Of a DNA stretch of 64,000 nt, positions 44,361 to 53,987 are shown one piece after another (within the stretch, counting starts at the first letter, position 1; each line of letters opens with the position of its first letter). The stretch comes from Bacteroidota bacterium (GTDB lineage: Bacteria > Bacteroidota > Bacteroidia > Bacteroidales > B39-G9), in NCBI GenBank assembly GCA_015222055.1, contig JADFUR010000097.1, positions 18,322 to 82,321 on the forward strand, in the 5' to 3' direction. The position numbers were made by a program, and so were the translations under genes. Under the pieces are notes generated by a model, which worked only from the letters and a program-made list of their open reading frames with translations, made no database searches and was not told where the DNA came from.

Positions 44361-46568
44361 TTATTCGTTTACAATTTCGTTTAAAATGCCTTCTGTTTCT
44401 TTTGTCAATTGCATTATTTCGGCAGTTATTTTTTCAATACTTCTAGGAGGCACATAGTTGTAAAAATATCGAGTAAAAGAAATTTCGTAACCTTTTACGG
44501 TTTTGCTGTGGTCAATCCAAGCATCTGGTATATGTTGCAATACTTCTCGTTCAAAATAAGTTTGGATATCTTCATCTAAAGGCACATTTTCAGTGTCTCT
44601 TAAATCAGCATCATATTCATAAACAATTGTTTTGTTCTTTCGACTTTGCTCAGGACATGCTTTTTCAGTCTTTTTTATTACCCTTTCGGCATCTTCGTTT
44701 TTCCAACTTACGGCATTTAAAATTGATTTTTGATTTTTTGCATCCAGTTTAAGCTTTAAATCATTTATGGTTTTTGTTACCAGAGTTTTAAACACATTAA
44801 AATCGTTAAATTGTGTTGTGCCAATTTTTTCTTGTAACTTTTTTGCATCATTTAACAGTTGTAATCGCCCTTTCCAGAACACCAAACTATATAGTTTTTT
44901 CTTGTTTTTGTTAGTGAGTTTTATTTCGTTTTTATCAAGATAGTTTTCTATTTGCGGTTTAAACTCTTTTATTTTGCTATAAACTTCATTGCCAAATTTT
45001 TCATAAGTCCATTTCATTTCTTCGCTAATTCCATTATCAAAACGCAAAGTTTCGATTAATTCATCAGTAAATTGAGCCGATAAACGTAAAGGTCTTTCAA
45101 CTGTAATTTTGTTGTAGCCAAAATATTCGTTCGGGAAAATTTTAGAAATATCCGTTTCTTTAAAATCAGTATAAAGTTTAGTAATTTTTTCAATGTGGCC
45201 TTCTGTTAGTTGGCAATTTTTATCGCCAAGATTTTTACGAAGTTTCACATACAAATCGACTGCGTTTATTAGTTGCACTTTACCTTTTCTATGTTCAGCT
45301 TTTCTGTTGCTTACAATCCACACGTAAGTTGGTATGCCTGTATTGTAAAATATATTTTTTGGTAAGGCAATAATACATTCAAGCCAATCATTTTCAATAA
45401 TATGTTTTCTTATTTCACTTTCACCACCGCCTGCATCACCGGTAAACAAAGCAGAGCCATTATGCACGGTTGCTATTCTGCTTCCCAGTTTGGTGTTGTG
45501 TTTCATCTTGCTCACCATGTTCATTAAGAACAATAATTGTCCATCAGAAATAGTTGGTAAACCTATTTCAAATCTAGTGTCTTTGATTCGTTCTTTTCCT
45601 TTTTTTCCTCTGTCATCAACAATGGCATCTTCATCAATTTTCCATGTTTTTCCATAAGGTGGATTAGAAAGCATAAAATCGAAATTCAAATTAGGGAAAC
45701 CATCTTTTTCTTTTGAAAGAGTAGAACCGTATGCAATATTTTCCGGCTTGTCGCCTTTAATCATCATGTCGGAAGTACAAATGGCATAAGTCTCGGGATT
45801 TACTTCCTGACCGTATAAATTAAAACCGCCTTTTCTGTTTGTTAGTTTCTCAGCACAATGTTCTGCTTCGGTTAGCATTCCACCACTACCACAAGCTGGG
45901 TCGTAAACTAGATAAGTTCCTTTTTGTATTTTATCTTTTACCGGAGTAAACAAAATATGAGTCATCAATTTAATTATTTCTCTCGGTGTAAAGTGTTCTC
46001 CTGCTTCTTCGTTGTTTTCTTCATTAAATTTTCTAATCAGTTCTTCAAAAACATAACCCATTCCAAGATTTGTTAAAGGAGGCATTTTTTCACCTTTCCC
46101 ATTCAATGCTTCTTCGGGGCTGAGATTTATTTCTTTTGATGCAAATTTTTCAATTAGCAAATAAGTTATTTCAGCTTCTTTTATTGTTTCTAACTGATTT
46201 CTTAATTTAAATTTGCTAATAATTTCTTGCACATTTGGACTAAATCCGTCGAGATAAATTTCAAGATTACTGTCAATATTATCAGCATCATTCAACAAAC
46301 TTTCAAACGTAAAATTCGAGGTATTCCAAAATGGATATTTTGTTACTGCTTTTAATGCAGACTCGTCATCAATTTTTTCTTTTTTCATGAAGACTGCTGC
46401 TTCCAAAACTTTTTCCTTTGTTGGTACAAGCAATGCATCAAGTCTTCTTAAAACTACAAAAGGTAAAATAATATCTCTGTATTTTCCTCTTACAAAAATA
46501 TCTCTCAACACATCGTCGGCAATACTCCAAATGAAACTAACTATTTGATTGTGTTCTTTATTATTCAT
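44361..46568 (-). CDS. hsdM: Type I restriction enzyme, M subunit (N6-adenine methyltransferase)
   Basis: Methylates adenine in the recognition sequence. An N-terminal HsdM_N helical domain (~1-145, VSFIWSIADDVLRDIFVRGK) precedes the N6_Mtase domain with SAM motif LVYDPACGSGGMLTEAEH (~220-240) and catalytic motif MLSNPPYGKTW (~303). The long C-terminal region (~480-735) is helical. At ~645 it reads KACPEQSRKN, the translation of a dispersed repeat (44636-44661), inserted without breaking the frame. At 735 aa it is longer than the E. coli protein, as is common in this subgroup. First gene of the RM operon. Confidence 0.95.
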   Translation of the reverse strand: MNNKEHNQIVSFIWSIADDVLRDIFVRGKYRDIILPFVVLRRLDALLVPTKEKVLEAAVFMKKEKIDDESALKAVTKYPFWNTSNFTFESLLNDADNIDSNLEIYLDGFSPNVQEIISKFKLRNQLETIKEAEITYLLIEKFASKEINLSPEEALNGKGEKMPPLTNLGMGYVFEELIRKFNEENNEEAGEHFTPREIIKLMTHILFTPVKDKIQKGTYLVYDPACGSGGMLTEAEHCAEKLTNRKGGFNLYGQEVNPETYAICTSDMMIKGDKPENIAYGSTLSKEKDGFPNLNFDFMLSNPPYGKTWKIDEDAIVDDRGKKGKERIKDTRFEIGLPTISDGQLLFLMNMVSKMKHNTKLGSRIATVHNGSALFTGDAGGGESEIRKHIIENDWLECIIALPKNIFYNTGIPTYVWIVSNRKAEHRKGKVQLINAVDLYVKLRKNLGDKNCQLTEGHIEKITKLYTDFKETDISKIFPNEYFGYNKITVERPLRLSAQFTDELIETLRFDNGISEEMKWTYEKFGNEVYSKIKEFKPQIENYLDKNEIKLTNKNKKKLYSLVFWKGRLQLLNDAKKLQEKIGTTQFNDFNVFKTLVTKTINDLKLKLDAKNQKSILNAVSWKNEDAERVIKKTEKACPEQSRKNKTIVYEYDADLRDTENVPLDEDIQTYFEREVLQHIPDAWIDHSKTVKGYEISFTRYFYNYVPPRSIEKITAEIMQLTKETEGILNEIVNE
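44636..44661. repeat. In-frame dispersed repeat in hsdM (CGACTTTGCTCAGGACATGC)
   Basis: The sequence CTTTCGACTTTGCTCAGGAC and its continuation match a known style of dispersed Bacteroidota repeat that translates as CPEQSR. It lies in a variable linker of HsdM and keeps the frame open. Confidence 0.6.
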
Positions 46569-46617
46569 TATTTACTTCTAATTTTTACTGTTTATATTTA
46601 TGTCGTTGTAAGTTGGC

Positions 46618-46659
46618 AAAAAAGACCTTGCCGAAAAAAAATTGGGACAGGTCTTTTTT
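46618..46659 (-). terminator. Terminator between gatD and hsdM
   Basis: 11-bp arms 46618-46628 (AAAAAAGACCT) and 46649-46659 (AGGTCTTTTTT) with T/A runs on both sides. On the minus strand it ends the gatED transcript and isolates the RM operon that follows. Confidence 0.75.
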
Positions 46660-46772
46660 TTTATTATTTGCCTGTGGTGGCAAATGCTAAATCCCGAAAA
46701 AACAGGACAAGTTTTTATATTTATGCTTTGTTTATTTTTATAAGTTTGCTTATTATGTTAATACGAGACATA

Positions 46773-48158
46773 TTATTTTCTAAATTTTTTGATAAAATCT
46801 TCTACTTCAGGAACGCCTCCTTGATAAATTAGATATCCGTTATATGGTTCGCGCAAAGTAATTTCACCATTAATGGGAGTTGTCATCATTTTTTCTACTT
46901 CTTTTCGGTCATTAGTCTGACCTAATACCCAACCTAATTTAATATAAGCTGCTTCGGGTAACATATTTTGTAAAGGAATAATTCCTTTTGCCAATAAATC
47001 GCGACCGGTGTCGTAAACATACATATTTACATATCCCCAAAGTGTTTGAACTGTCATGTAAATATGTACGCCTTTGCTTATTGCTCGTTCAATTGCAGGA
47101 TAAATAGTTTTATTGACATGACCCAGTCCGGTACCTGCAATAACAATTCCTTTGTAGCCGTTTTCAACTAATGAATCAATAATATCAGGCTGCATATTTG
47201 GGTAATAGTAAACAATGGTTACTTTTTCTTCGAAGTAGGGTAATATTTTTACGTTTTTATCTTTTCGTCTGTGGTTATATTCTTTTTTTAAAGGAACAAT
47301 ACCGTTACGAGTAACAGTAGCAAGTGGAATATCGCCAATTGTTCTAAAAGCTGAACGGTAAGACGAGTGCATTTTTCTAACTCTTGTTCCACGATGAAGG
47401 AAACCATATTCGTCAGAAGTAGGCCCAAACATGCAAATCATTACTTCAGCAATATCACCATGACCGGCAGCATAAGCTGAATTAATTAAATTTAGAGCGG
47501 CATCAGATGAAGGACGGTCGGATGAACGTTGAGAACCTACCAAAACAATTGGAACAGGAGGATTTTGTACCATATAAGTTAAGGCTTCGGCTGTGTGATG
47601 TAGAGTGTCTGTCCCATGAGCAATAATGATTCCGTCAATACCGTTTTTTATTTCTTTACCAATAGCAATAGCCAGAGCTTTATATTGTTCGGGTCCCATA
47701 TTCTCGCTAAAAACAGCAAAAACTTTTTCTGTAGTCAGGTTGCATATCTCAGCCAGTTCAGGAACAGAGCCGTAAAGTTCTCCGGGAGAAAAAGCAGGAA
47801 TAACTGCACCAGTCCTGTAATCGAGACGTGAAGCTATTGTTCCACCTGTACCAAAAAGTTTAACTTTAGGTAAACCTTCGGTGTAAGGAAATTCTTTTTC
47901 GGGAATTTTATATGATGCTTTTTTATAATCAACTTCCTTTATGCCTTTTATGGTTTTAATATCAATACCTACATTATAGCCTGTGTCGAGTTTTAATACA
48001 ATATGTTGGTCGTCGTCGTTTTCTGATCGTGGTAATATTGTACCATGAAAAAATCCTCTTGATGTGTTTGTATCAACTACTCCCCAAACCCTTGCTTTGA
48101 ATTTTTTAAGTGTCTCGAGTGCTTTACCTTTATATCCTTGAAAAATATCTTCGTTCAT
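46773..48158 (-). CDS. gatD: GatD-like asparaginase-type amidotransferase subunit
   Basis: In archaea GatD is the glutaminase subunit of GatDE, which converts Glu-tRNA(Gln) to Gln-tRNA(Gln). The ATG at 48158, one base after the gatE stop, is preferred over a TTG at 48176. The N-terminal ~75 residues form the Tudor-like domain specific to GatD (KARVWGVVDTNTSRGFFHGT), absent from plain asparaginases. The asparaginase core has the catalytic threonines in KLFGTGGTIASRLDYRTGA and IIIAHGTDTLHHTAEAL, and the lysine/serine region VGSQRSSDRPSSDAALNL. Length (~461 aa) is near that of archaeal GatD. A type II asparaginase would lack the N-domain. Confidence 0.9.
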   Translation of the reverse strand: MNEDIFQGYKGKALETLKKFKARVWGVVDTNTSRGFFHGTILPRSENDDDQHIVLKLDTGYNVGIDIKTIKGIKEVDYKKASYKIPEKEFPYTEGLPKVKLFGTGGTIASRLDYRTGAVIPAFSPGELYGSVPELAEICNLTTEKVFAVFSENMGPEQYKALAIAIGKEIKNGIDGIIIAHGTDTLHHTAEALTYMVQNPPVPIVLVGSQRSSDRPSSDAALNLINSAYAAGHGDIAEVMICMFGPTSDEYGFLHRGTRVRKMHSSYRSAFRTIGDIPLATVTRNGIVPLKKEYNHRRKDKNVKILPYFEEKVTIVYYYPNMQPDIIDSLVENGYKGIVIAGTGLGHVNKTIYPAIERAISKGVHIYMTVQTLWGYVNMYVYDTGRDLLAKGIIPLQNMLPEAAYIKLGWVLGQTNDRKEVEKMMTTPINGEITLREPYNGYLIYQGGVPEVEDFIKKFRK

Positions 48159-48159
48159 C

Positions 48160-50154
48160 TTATAATTTTTTTTCAATGTTAGTTTTAAGTTCTTTTAACG
48201 AAATATTGCCAATTGCCTGATTGTGAATTTGTCCCATAACCCAGTTGACTGTAACATTGTCGTTTCTGGATTTTTTTATTTCTTTAAATTTTTCAATTAG
48301 GTAATCTGCCGGAGCTAAAAGTTCTTCTTTTGTACGTCTTTTGAAATGTAAGTTTGTTAGAACCGATTCGAAATCCATATTTGGATATTGGCATATAACA
48401 GGCAACATTTTTTTGCTTAGCAAGATGTCTAACTTATTTTTTTTGATAAATTCAAATAAGTCATAAATTTTGTCGTAAGTAAAATCTGGATGAGCTTCAA
48501 TTTGTCCTTCAATATGTTTTAAGGTATGACCAAAAAATGTACCAACGAATTTTGGATTAATTTTTAAGTTATTAATAATTTTTTCAATAATAGGAGCAAG
48601 ATCTTTTTTTAAGATATAGTTATGAGTATCTTCTGGAATTTTCCATTCATTGAGTTGTTTAATTCTAACAAAAATATCAACCGGAAGATTTTTGCCAATT
48701 TTTTCAATATATTCATCTTCTAAAGGAATAGGAGCGGAGTCTGTGTCAGGATACATTCTGTCGGCACCTGGTAGCACTCTTTCAAAAATTGTTGTCCCAT
48801 CAGGAAGCGATTTTCTTGTTTCGGAAGGAATGCCTTCAAAAGCCATCAGGCAACGTTCTTCAATTGTTTCTAATGCTGTTGTAATATCATCTTCGGGTCC
48901 CCAGAAAATTATTTGAGCATCATCATCATTGGCATTTAACAGTTGTTTTACTTGCTCAAAAATATTTTGATTAATTTGGGGATTCAAATCTTCCGAATGT
49001 GTCATGTTTGGTTTCTCAAGACATGCAATTACTTTAAGACGATCGATTATTTCATTAGCGAAAATTTTATTTGGCTGAATAAAGTGAGAGAGTAAACCTT
49101 TAAAAGAAGGTAGGTTTACTGCATAAATTTTTGACTTGTCTTTTTCTGCCATATCAATTGCATCATAATTAAATTTGTAATCATGATAGTTTAACTCTAC
49201 AGATGAAATTTTCCAATTTTTTATGTCTTGCACTCTTGAGTTAAGAATATTTTTTACATTTAAGAGAGCCCATTGTCTGAAAGCTTCATTGTGTGAAAGT
49301 GCAGGTATCCATTTGTTGTGAGCAACACCCTTTATTTCAACTCTTGTGCCTCCTGTACAACTAATATTAACATCTTCGCGAGCTGCACCCATTCCTGTTC
49401 TTACTTTGCCGGTACTTCTGTTTAGAAACCGAATATAATCGGCAGCTTCCATTAATTCGTAAGGAGTAAGACATTCAGGTTGAGTAACTGTTTCAATTAA
49501 AGGCATTCCAAGTCGGTCCGTTTTGTACACTCTGTTATGACCAATATCAGACACTTCGCGACAAGCATCTTCTTCAATACTTAATTGTATTAAGCCAATT
49601 TTTTTATTTTTAAGTTGAATTTCACCATCTACTCCAAGTATTGCAGTACGTTGAAATCCTGTAGGAATACTTCCGTCGAGATATTGTTTTCGTGTAATAT
49701 GAACCTCGCCAACAATGCTAAATTTTGAAAGTAAAGAAATTCTAAGTGCATATTCCAAAGCTTCTTTATTAATTATAAATGGAGGAGTATCATCAACTTC
49801 ATAAGTACAAGCTGTTTCGTTTTTAATGTGGTAAAAAATATTTTTACGAGTTCTAAATTCCATTAGAGCCGTTCCATCGTATCCGCCAAGCTCACTTAAG
49901 GCTGGTCGCATATGCCTGATAACTTCTGCGTCAAAATCATCGTCATTATTAAATAATCCGGTAGGACAATGACAAAATAATTTTTCTTTCGTTTTTAGTT
50001 GCTGATGTATTTCAAGCCCTGATTTAAAGCCTATTCGCTCGTAGTCTTTATCCGTAGCGTCTTTTAGAGAAACAAAATTTATCTCTTTTTTTGTTTTGTT
50101 GTAATTATTTAAAGGAGTAAATTTTTTATTTGTTCGGGGTTTAGCTTTTTTCAT
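48160..50154 (-). CDS. gatE: GatE-like Glu-tRNA(Gln) amidotransferase subunit
   Basis: GatE is the kinase and tRNA-binding subunit of GatDE. Core motifs of the GatB/GatE family: FKSGLEIHQQLKTKEKLFCH (~43-62), MEFRTRKNIFYHIKNETAC, IPTGFQRTAILGVDGEI, LSIEEDACREV, DRLGMPLIETVTQPE, and GKVRTGMGAAREDVNISCTG. Residues ~300-440 carry an AspRS-like GAD insert (YAVNLPSFKGLLSHFIQPNK), which is found in GatE but not GatB. The helical and YqeY-like tail domains end at ~664. Size and the GAD insert favour GatE over GatB. It is followed at once by gatD. Confidence 0.9.
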   Translation of the reverse strand: MKKAKPRTNKKFTPLNNYNKTKKEINFVSLKDATDKDYERIGFKSGLEIHQQLKTKEKLFCHCPTGLFNNDDDFDAEVIRHMRPALSELGGYDGTALMEFRTRKNIFYHIKNETACTYEVDDTPPFIINKEALEYALRISLLSKFSIVGEVHITRKQYLDGSIPTGFQRTAILGVDGEIQLKNKKIGLIQLSIEEDACREVSDIGHNRVYKTDRLGMPLIETVTQPECLTPYELMEAADYIRFLNRSTGKVRTGMGAAREDVNISCTGGTRVEIKGVAHNKWIPALSHNEAFRQWALLNVKNILNSRVQDIKNWKISSVELNYHDYKFNYDAIDMAEKDKSKIYAVNLPSFKGLLSHFIQPNKIFANEIIDRLKVIACLEKPNMTHSEDLNPQINQNIFEQVKQLLNANDDDAQIIFWGPEDDITTALETIEERCLMAFEGIPSETRKSLPDGTTIFERVLPGADRMYPDTDSAPIPLEDEYIEKIGKNLPVDIFVRIKQLNEWKIPEDTHNYILKKDLAPIIEKIINNLKINPKFVGTFFGHTLKHIEGQIEAHPDFTYDKIYDLFEFIKKNKLDILLSKKMLPVICQYPNMDFESVLTNLHFKRRTKEELLAPADYLIEKFKEIKKSRNDNVTVNWVMGQIHNQAIGNISLKELKTNIEKKL

Positions 50155-50569
50155 TATTTAATAATTTTTATAATATCAGAGATTTGAAAATTACTAAAAA
50201 TTATTAAATAAAAAAAGAGGTTTAATGTTCAATGTTTGAAGTTGAAAGTTCATAAAGTTGAAAGTTTGTAAAGTTGAGCGATAGCGAAATTTTGATACTT
50301 CGGGATTTGTAAAGTTGAAGGATTAAATAAAAATATAAATTAAATTTTTAGGGGTTTGGTAATCGATTTTTTTTAATGCTTACAATTATTTTGTGTTCTT
50401 TGTGTATTCTTGGTGAACTTTGTGGTTCACTTTGTTTTATCCTGTAGGAAAAAGCCGGATGTTTAAAGTTTATAAAGTTGAAAATTGAGCTTGGGGAAAA
50501 TTCCAACACTTGGTCATTAAAATTTAATATGAGTATAGTAACTAATAATCAATAGCCAATAATAAATAA
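50155..50569. other. Intergenic region with degenerate GTTGAAAGTT repeats
   Basis: No gene is seen. The region holds several imperfect AAAGTTGAAAGTT/GTAAAGTTGA units (50230-50330), a GAGCGATAGCGAAA core (50276-50290) related to the repeat at 8463, and the phrase TTGTGTTCTTTGTGTATTCT, a dispersed low-complexity sequence. No terminator or promoter stands out. Confidence 0.55.
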
Positions 50570-51526
50570 TCAATTATAAAGCTTCCCTTGCCAGGTGTTT
50601 CTTTTTTCTAATTGTTTTTCAATTTTGTTGATAATCTCAAAATTTTTCATTCCGTTCCAGTGTGGACTAATAAGCATATCAAGAGGGGATTCGCTTATAA
50701 ATCTTTCAATAATAATTTTTGGATTTAGATTTTCGAGAAAAATAATAATCAAATTTATATAATCTTGAGGAGTGAATTTGAGAAAGATTTCGGGGCTCTC
50801 TTCAAACTGTTTTGCAATGGCTGTGTTTTTAATAATTTGAAGCTGATGCAATTTTAATGTCTCAATAGGTAATTTCGATAATATTTTTGCATGATTAACA
50901 ATTGATTCGTGATTTTCGTTTGGCAGACCAAGAATTAAGTGAGCACCAATATGCAGGTTTCGTTCAGCAGCCATATTAATTGCTAATACAGTATCTTCAA
51001 ATGTATGACAGCGATTTACTAATTTTAAAGTATCGTTATTTGTTGATTCGATTCCATATTCAATAACAATATAATTGTTTTGAGATAATTGTTGTAAATA
51101 GTCAAGTATTTTTTCGTTAACGCAATCGGGACGAGTGGCAATGACCAAACCAATTACATCTGGATGAGATAATGCTTCGGTATATAATTTTTTTAATTTT
51201 TCGATAGGAGCATAAGTGTTTGTATATGACTGAAAATAAGCTAAATATTTTTGAGCTTTATATTTTTTTGCAAAGAAATTAATTCCTTCGTCAAGTTGTT
51301 GAGTAATTGATTTTGACGGCTTACAGTAAAAAGGACTAAATGTGTTGTTGTTGCAATAAGTGCAGCCGCCTGTTCCTTTTGAACCGTCACGATTTGGACA
51401 TGTAAAGCCTGCGTTTATTGAGATTTTTTGAACACGTTGCGAAAAATGTTTTTTACTAAAATTTGTGTAATCATTATATCGTTTGTCGTGATTCCAAGGG
51501 TAGGTATTTTGTTCTGTATTGTTCAT
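50570..51526 (-). CDS. TIGR01212/YhcC family radical SAM protein
   Basis: Radical SAM protein of a widespread family without a firmly known substrate (YhcC-like). The N-terminus has the cluster region INAGFTCPNRDGSKGTGGCTYC with three cysteines in the family's spacing (C-x(12)-C-x2-C), then YFQSYTNTYAP, VIATRPDCV, IEYGIESTNNDTL and HLILGLPNE, all characteristic of TIGR01212. Length (318 aa) is normal. It lies alone on the minus strand after the TPR-LuxR gene. Confidence 0.92.
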   Translation of the reverse strand: MNNTEQNTYPWNHDKRYNDYTNFSKKHFSQRVQKISINAGFTCPNRDGSKGTGGCTYCNNNTFSPFYCKPSKSITQQLDEGINFFAKKYKAQKYLAYFQSYTNTYAPIEKLKKLYTEALSHPDVIGLVIATRPDCVNEKILDYLQQLSQNNYIVIEYGIESTNNDTLKLVNRCHTFEDTVLAINMAAERNLHIGAHLILGLPNENHESIVNHAKILSKLPIETLKLHQLQIIKNTAIAKQFEESPEIFLKFTPQDYINLIIIFLENLNPKIIIERFISESPLDMLISPHWNGMKNFEIINKIEKQLEKRNTWQGKLYN

Positions 51527-51910
51527 AATATATTTTGAAAAAAATAATTTTATGCAAAGTTATCTATTATTATTGAGATTAGTTTAAATAGTTCGTAAAG
51601 TTGAAAGTTGAGTGATAGAGAAATCCCGAAACTTTGGGATTGAAAGTTTTTAAGACAAAATATTCAGGTTTCTTTTCTAATTTATTATTCGGGACATGTG
51701 TGGCTTCATATTACATTAAACGTATATTTAAAAGAATAAAATATGGATGATGAACCAATAGAAAAAAAACTTAGATTTTAAAGTAGTTTAGGAAAAAATA
51801 ATTTTGTTTTTATTAAATCGGACATATAACGTTTATATTTGACTATCCCCGAGGTAAGCCTACGAGAATTTTTGATTAAAAAATGAAAATATTAAAAGCC
51901 TTATTATATT
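51527..51910. other. Intergenic region with degenerate repeats
   Basis: No gene is visible. It holds TTCGTAAAGTTGAAAGTTGA, like the repeats at 50230-50330, and the small inverted repeat AATCCCGAAACTTTGGGATT (51622-51641). The remaining bases are A/T-rich. Confidence 0.5.
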
Positions 51911-53554
51911 TTAAAAACTTGCTAAAAAAGATTGTAAACTTAAATTAGAATTAGATAATTTAAATTTTTTTCGTATTCGTGATCTTGCAACGTCTACGCT
52001 ATTTGTTTCGACATAAGTAATTTTTGCAATTTCTTTCGAACTCATATTTAATTTTAGGAAAGAACACAATCTAAGATCATGTGGGCTTAAATTAGGAAAT
52101 TTTTTAAGTAGGTTAGAATAAAAATCAGGATGGAGATTTTTAAAATTATTTTGAAAATCTTCCCATTGTTTTTCATTCAAATTTGAATTTAAATTCTCAA
52201 TTACGCCTTGAATTATTTCAACATTAGCCTTTTTTAAATTTGGGCGACAAGATATAAGTTTACAAGTAACATCTTTAATAAGATCATTGCGTTCACTTAA
52301 AAGTATAGTTTTCGATATTAATTCTTTGTTTTTGTTTTCAATTTTTTCTAAAAAGAACTTGTTTTTTAATTTTTGATTTTCCAATAGAAGTTTTTTCTTC
52401 CTTCGATTACCTCTCCTGGTCATATAAAAAGCACCTAATACAAATATTAACAAAACAGAAACAAAAAAAATTATATATTGATATTTATATTCCTTTTTTT
52501 TCTGAATATGCAATTGCTTACTGTTTTTTAATTCAATTTTTTTCACTTCTTCTTGATGCTCTTGTTTTAAAAATAATTTTTCATTACTAATTTTTTGTAG
52601 ACTATCTTTATTTGTAATATACCTTTTATAGTAATGATATGCAGAAACCGAGTCTCCAATTTTTTCATAAAATTTAATAAGTAAGTCAAGAATATCTTGT
52701 TTCTCAAGTATCTCTTCATTATTATCAAGAATTTTAATTGCCTTTAAATAATATATTTCGGTAGTTTTATAATTTTTTATGGCTTGATAATACTCTCCAT
52801 AACTACTATATATTAAGTAAAGTGCTTGCTTATAACCAAGGTCATCAGCAATTGTCAGTGCAGAATCCAAAATTGGCTTGACTTTTTCTATTTCCCCTTT
52901 ATATAAATACATACAAGCAATATTATTCATATTTATACTGCAATTATATATGTTTCCAGCTTGTTTGTTAACATTATAAGCTTTTTTATAATAAAATAGA
53001 GCTTTATCATAATCTTCCTCTGCATAAATAAGACCCAAATTATTATAACAATAACTAATATTGTTTTTGTTTTTTATTAAAGAATAATATTTTAATGCTT
53101 TAATATATGATTCTTCGCATTTAATATAGTTTTTTAAATTATAATAGGTATAACCCATTAAAAAATAAGAATTTGCAACTTGTTGTGTGTCATTAAGTTC
53201 TTTTGATAAAGTTCCGTATTCTTTATAATATTTTAGTGCATTATGAAAATTTGATAATCGACAACTACTCTCGGCAATATGATACGTACAATAAAGTTCT
53301 TCTTTTTTTAAATTAAGTTTTTTGGCTATTTCATATGCATATTTAAATAAATGGATTGACTGATATAAATTTTCAGATTTTATTTCATGAGCAGATTTTA
53401 TTAATAAATCTAATCGCTTTGCTTCATTTTTTTCTTCAAAAATTGAAATTATTGTAGAATCGGTATTAAATGATACCTGAGATATTAATTTCAAAGGAAA
53501 CACACACACAAAAACGAAGATAAATATATTTATATATAACTTTAAATTGAACAT
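51911..53554 (-). CDS. TPR sensor-regulator with TM helix and LuxR-type HTH
   Basis: A signal-like N-terminus (MFNLKLYINIFIFVFVCVFP) leads into about seven TPR units (~60-320), a membrane helix (~355-375, IIFFVSVLLIFVLGAFYM), a cytoplasmic coiled coil (~380-425), and a C-terminal LuxR-like HTH (LSPHDLRLCSFLKLNMSSKEIAKITYVE in two blocks, then SRIRKKFKL). This one-component layout is common in Bacteroidota. The ATG at 53554 is preferred over an upstream TTG. A -7 box TACTTTTG lies on the minus strand at 53660-53667. It lies directly downstream of the giant T9SS cargo gene and may respond to envelope or surface signals. Confidence 0.85.
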   Translation of the reverse strand: MFNLKLYINIFIFVFVCVFPLKLISQVSFNTDSTIISIFEEKNEAKRLDLLIKSAHEIKSENLYQSIHLFKYAYEIAKKLNLKKEELYCTYHIAESSCRLSNFHNALKYYKEYGTLSKELNDTQQVANSYFLMGYTYYNLKNYIKCEESYIKALKYYSLIKNKNNISYCYNNLGLIYAEEDYDKALFYYKKAYNVNKQAGNIYNCSINMNNIACMYLYKGEIEKVKPILDSALTIADDLGYKQALYLIYSSYGEYYQAIKNYKTTEIYYLKAIKILDNNEEILEKQDILDLLIKFYEKIGDSVSAYHYYKRYITNKDSLQKISNEKLFLKQEHQEEVKKIELKNSKQLHIQKKKEYKYQYIIFFVSVLLIFVLGAFYMTRRGNRRKKKLLLENQKLKNKFFLEKIENKNKELISKTILLSERNDLIKDVTCKLISCRPNLKKANVEIIQGVIENLNSNLNEKQWEDFQNNFKNLHPDFYSNLLKKFPNLSPHDLRLCSFLKLNMSSKEIAKITYVETNSVDVARSRIRKKFKLSNSNLSLQSFLASF

Positions 53555-53563
53555 TACCAACAA

Positions 53564-53987
53564 AGTAAGTATTGTATTTTACAAGAAGCTTATACCATTT
53601 TTATAATACTTCAAGGATAACAAAGATTTTTAAAATTACAAAATATCCTTTTTTTTGTTCAAAAGTATTTTTTTGTTTAAAAATTTTTTTCTTATTTTTA
53701 ATTTTCGTGCAATTTCCTTAATTTTATTTCTGTCTGGATATAATTTTTATTTTTATTAAATGAATCTACAAACATTTAATATTTGTTCACTTTTGTGTTT
53801 TTATTAATCCGCAAATAATAAATTGATTGAAAAACAAGGTGCTTTTTTTTGTTTGCAAACAGAAAAAAAACATATAAAAAAAGCAGTAAAAAGAAGAACT
53901 AATCAACTTTTTACTGCTTTTAACATTTAAAGGATTTTTTTTAGTGGTCTTTTAATAACCAATCCTTTTTACAATAATTATCAACTT
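53564..53987. other. Intergenic region: LuxR-gene leader and giant-gene terminators
   Basis: From left to right it holds the leader of the TPR-LuxR gene with a minus-strand TACTTTTG box (53660-53667), A/T-rich sequence, the strong terminator at 53879-53921 and a second, smaller inverted repeat (AAAGGATT 53929-53936, AATCCTTT 53961-53968). No gene is seen. Confidence 0.6.
53879..53921 (-). terminator. Terminator after the giant T9SS protein gene
   Basis: 15-bp perfect arms (AAAAGCAGTAAAAAG at 53879-53893 with 53907-53921) around a 13-base loop, with a T-rich run on the minus-strand side. Confidence 0.85.

Noticed and set aside
46773..48158. Simple type I/II asparaginase
   Set aside because: The extra N-terminal domain and the adjacent GatE-like gene with a GAD insert favour GatD.
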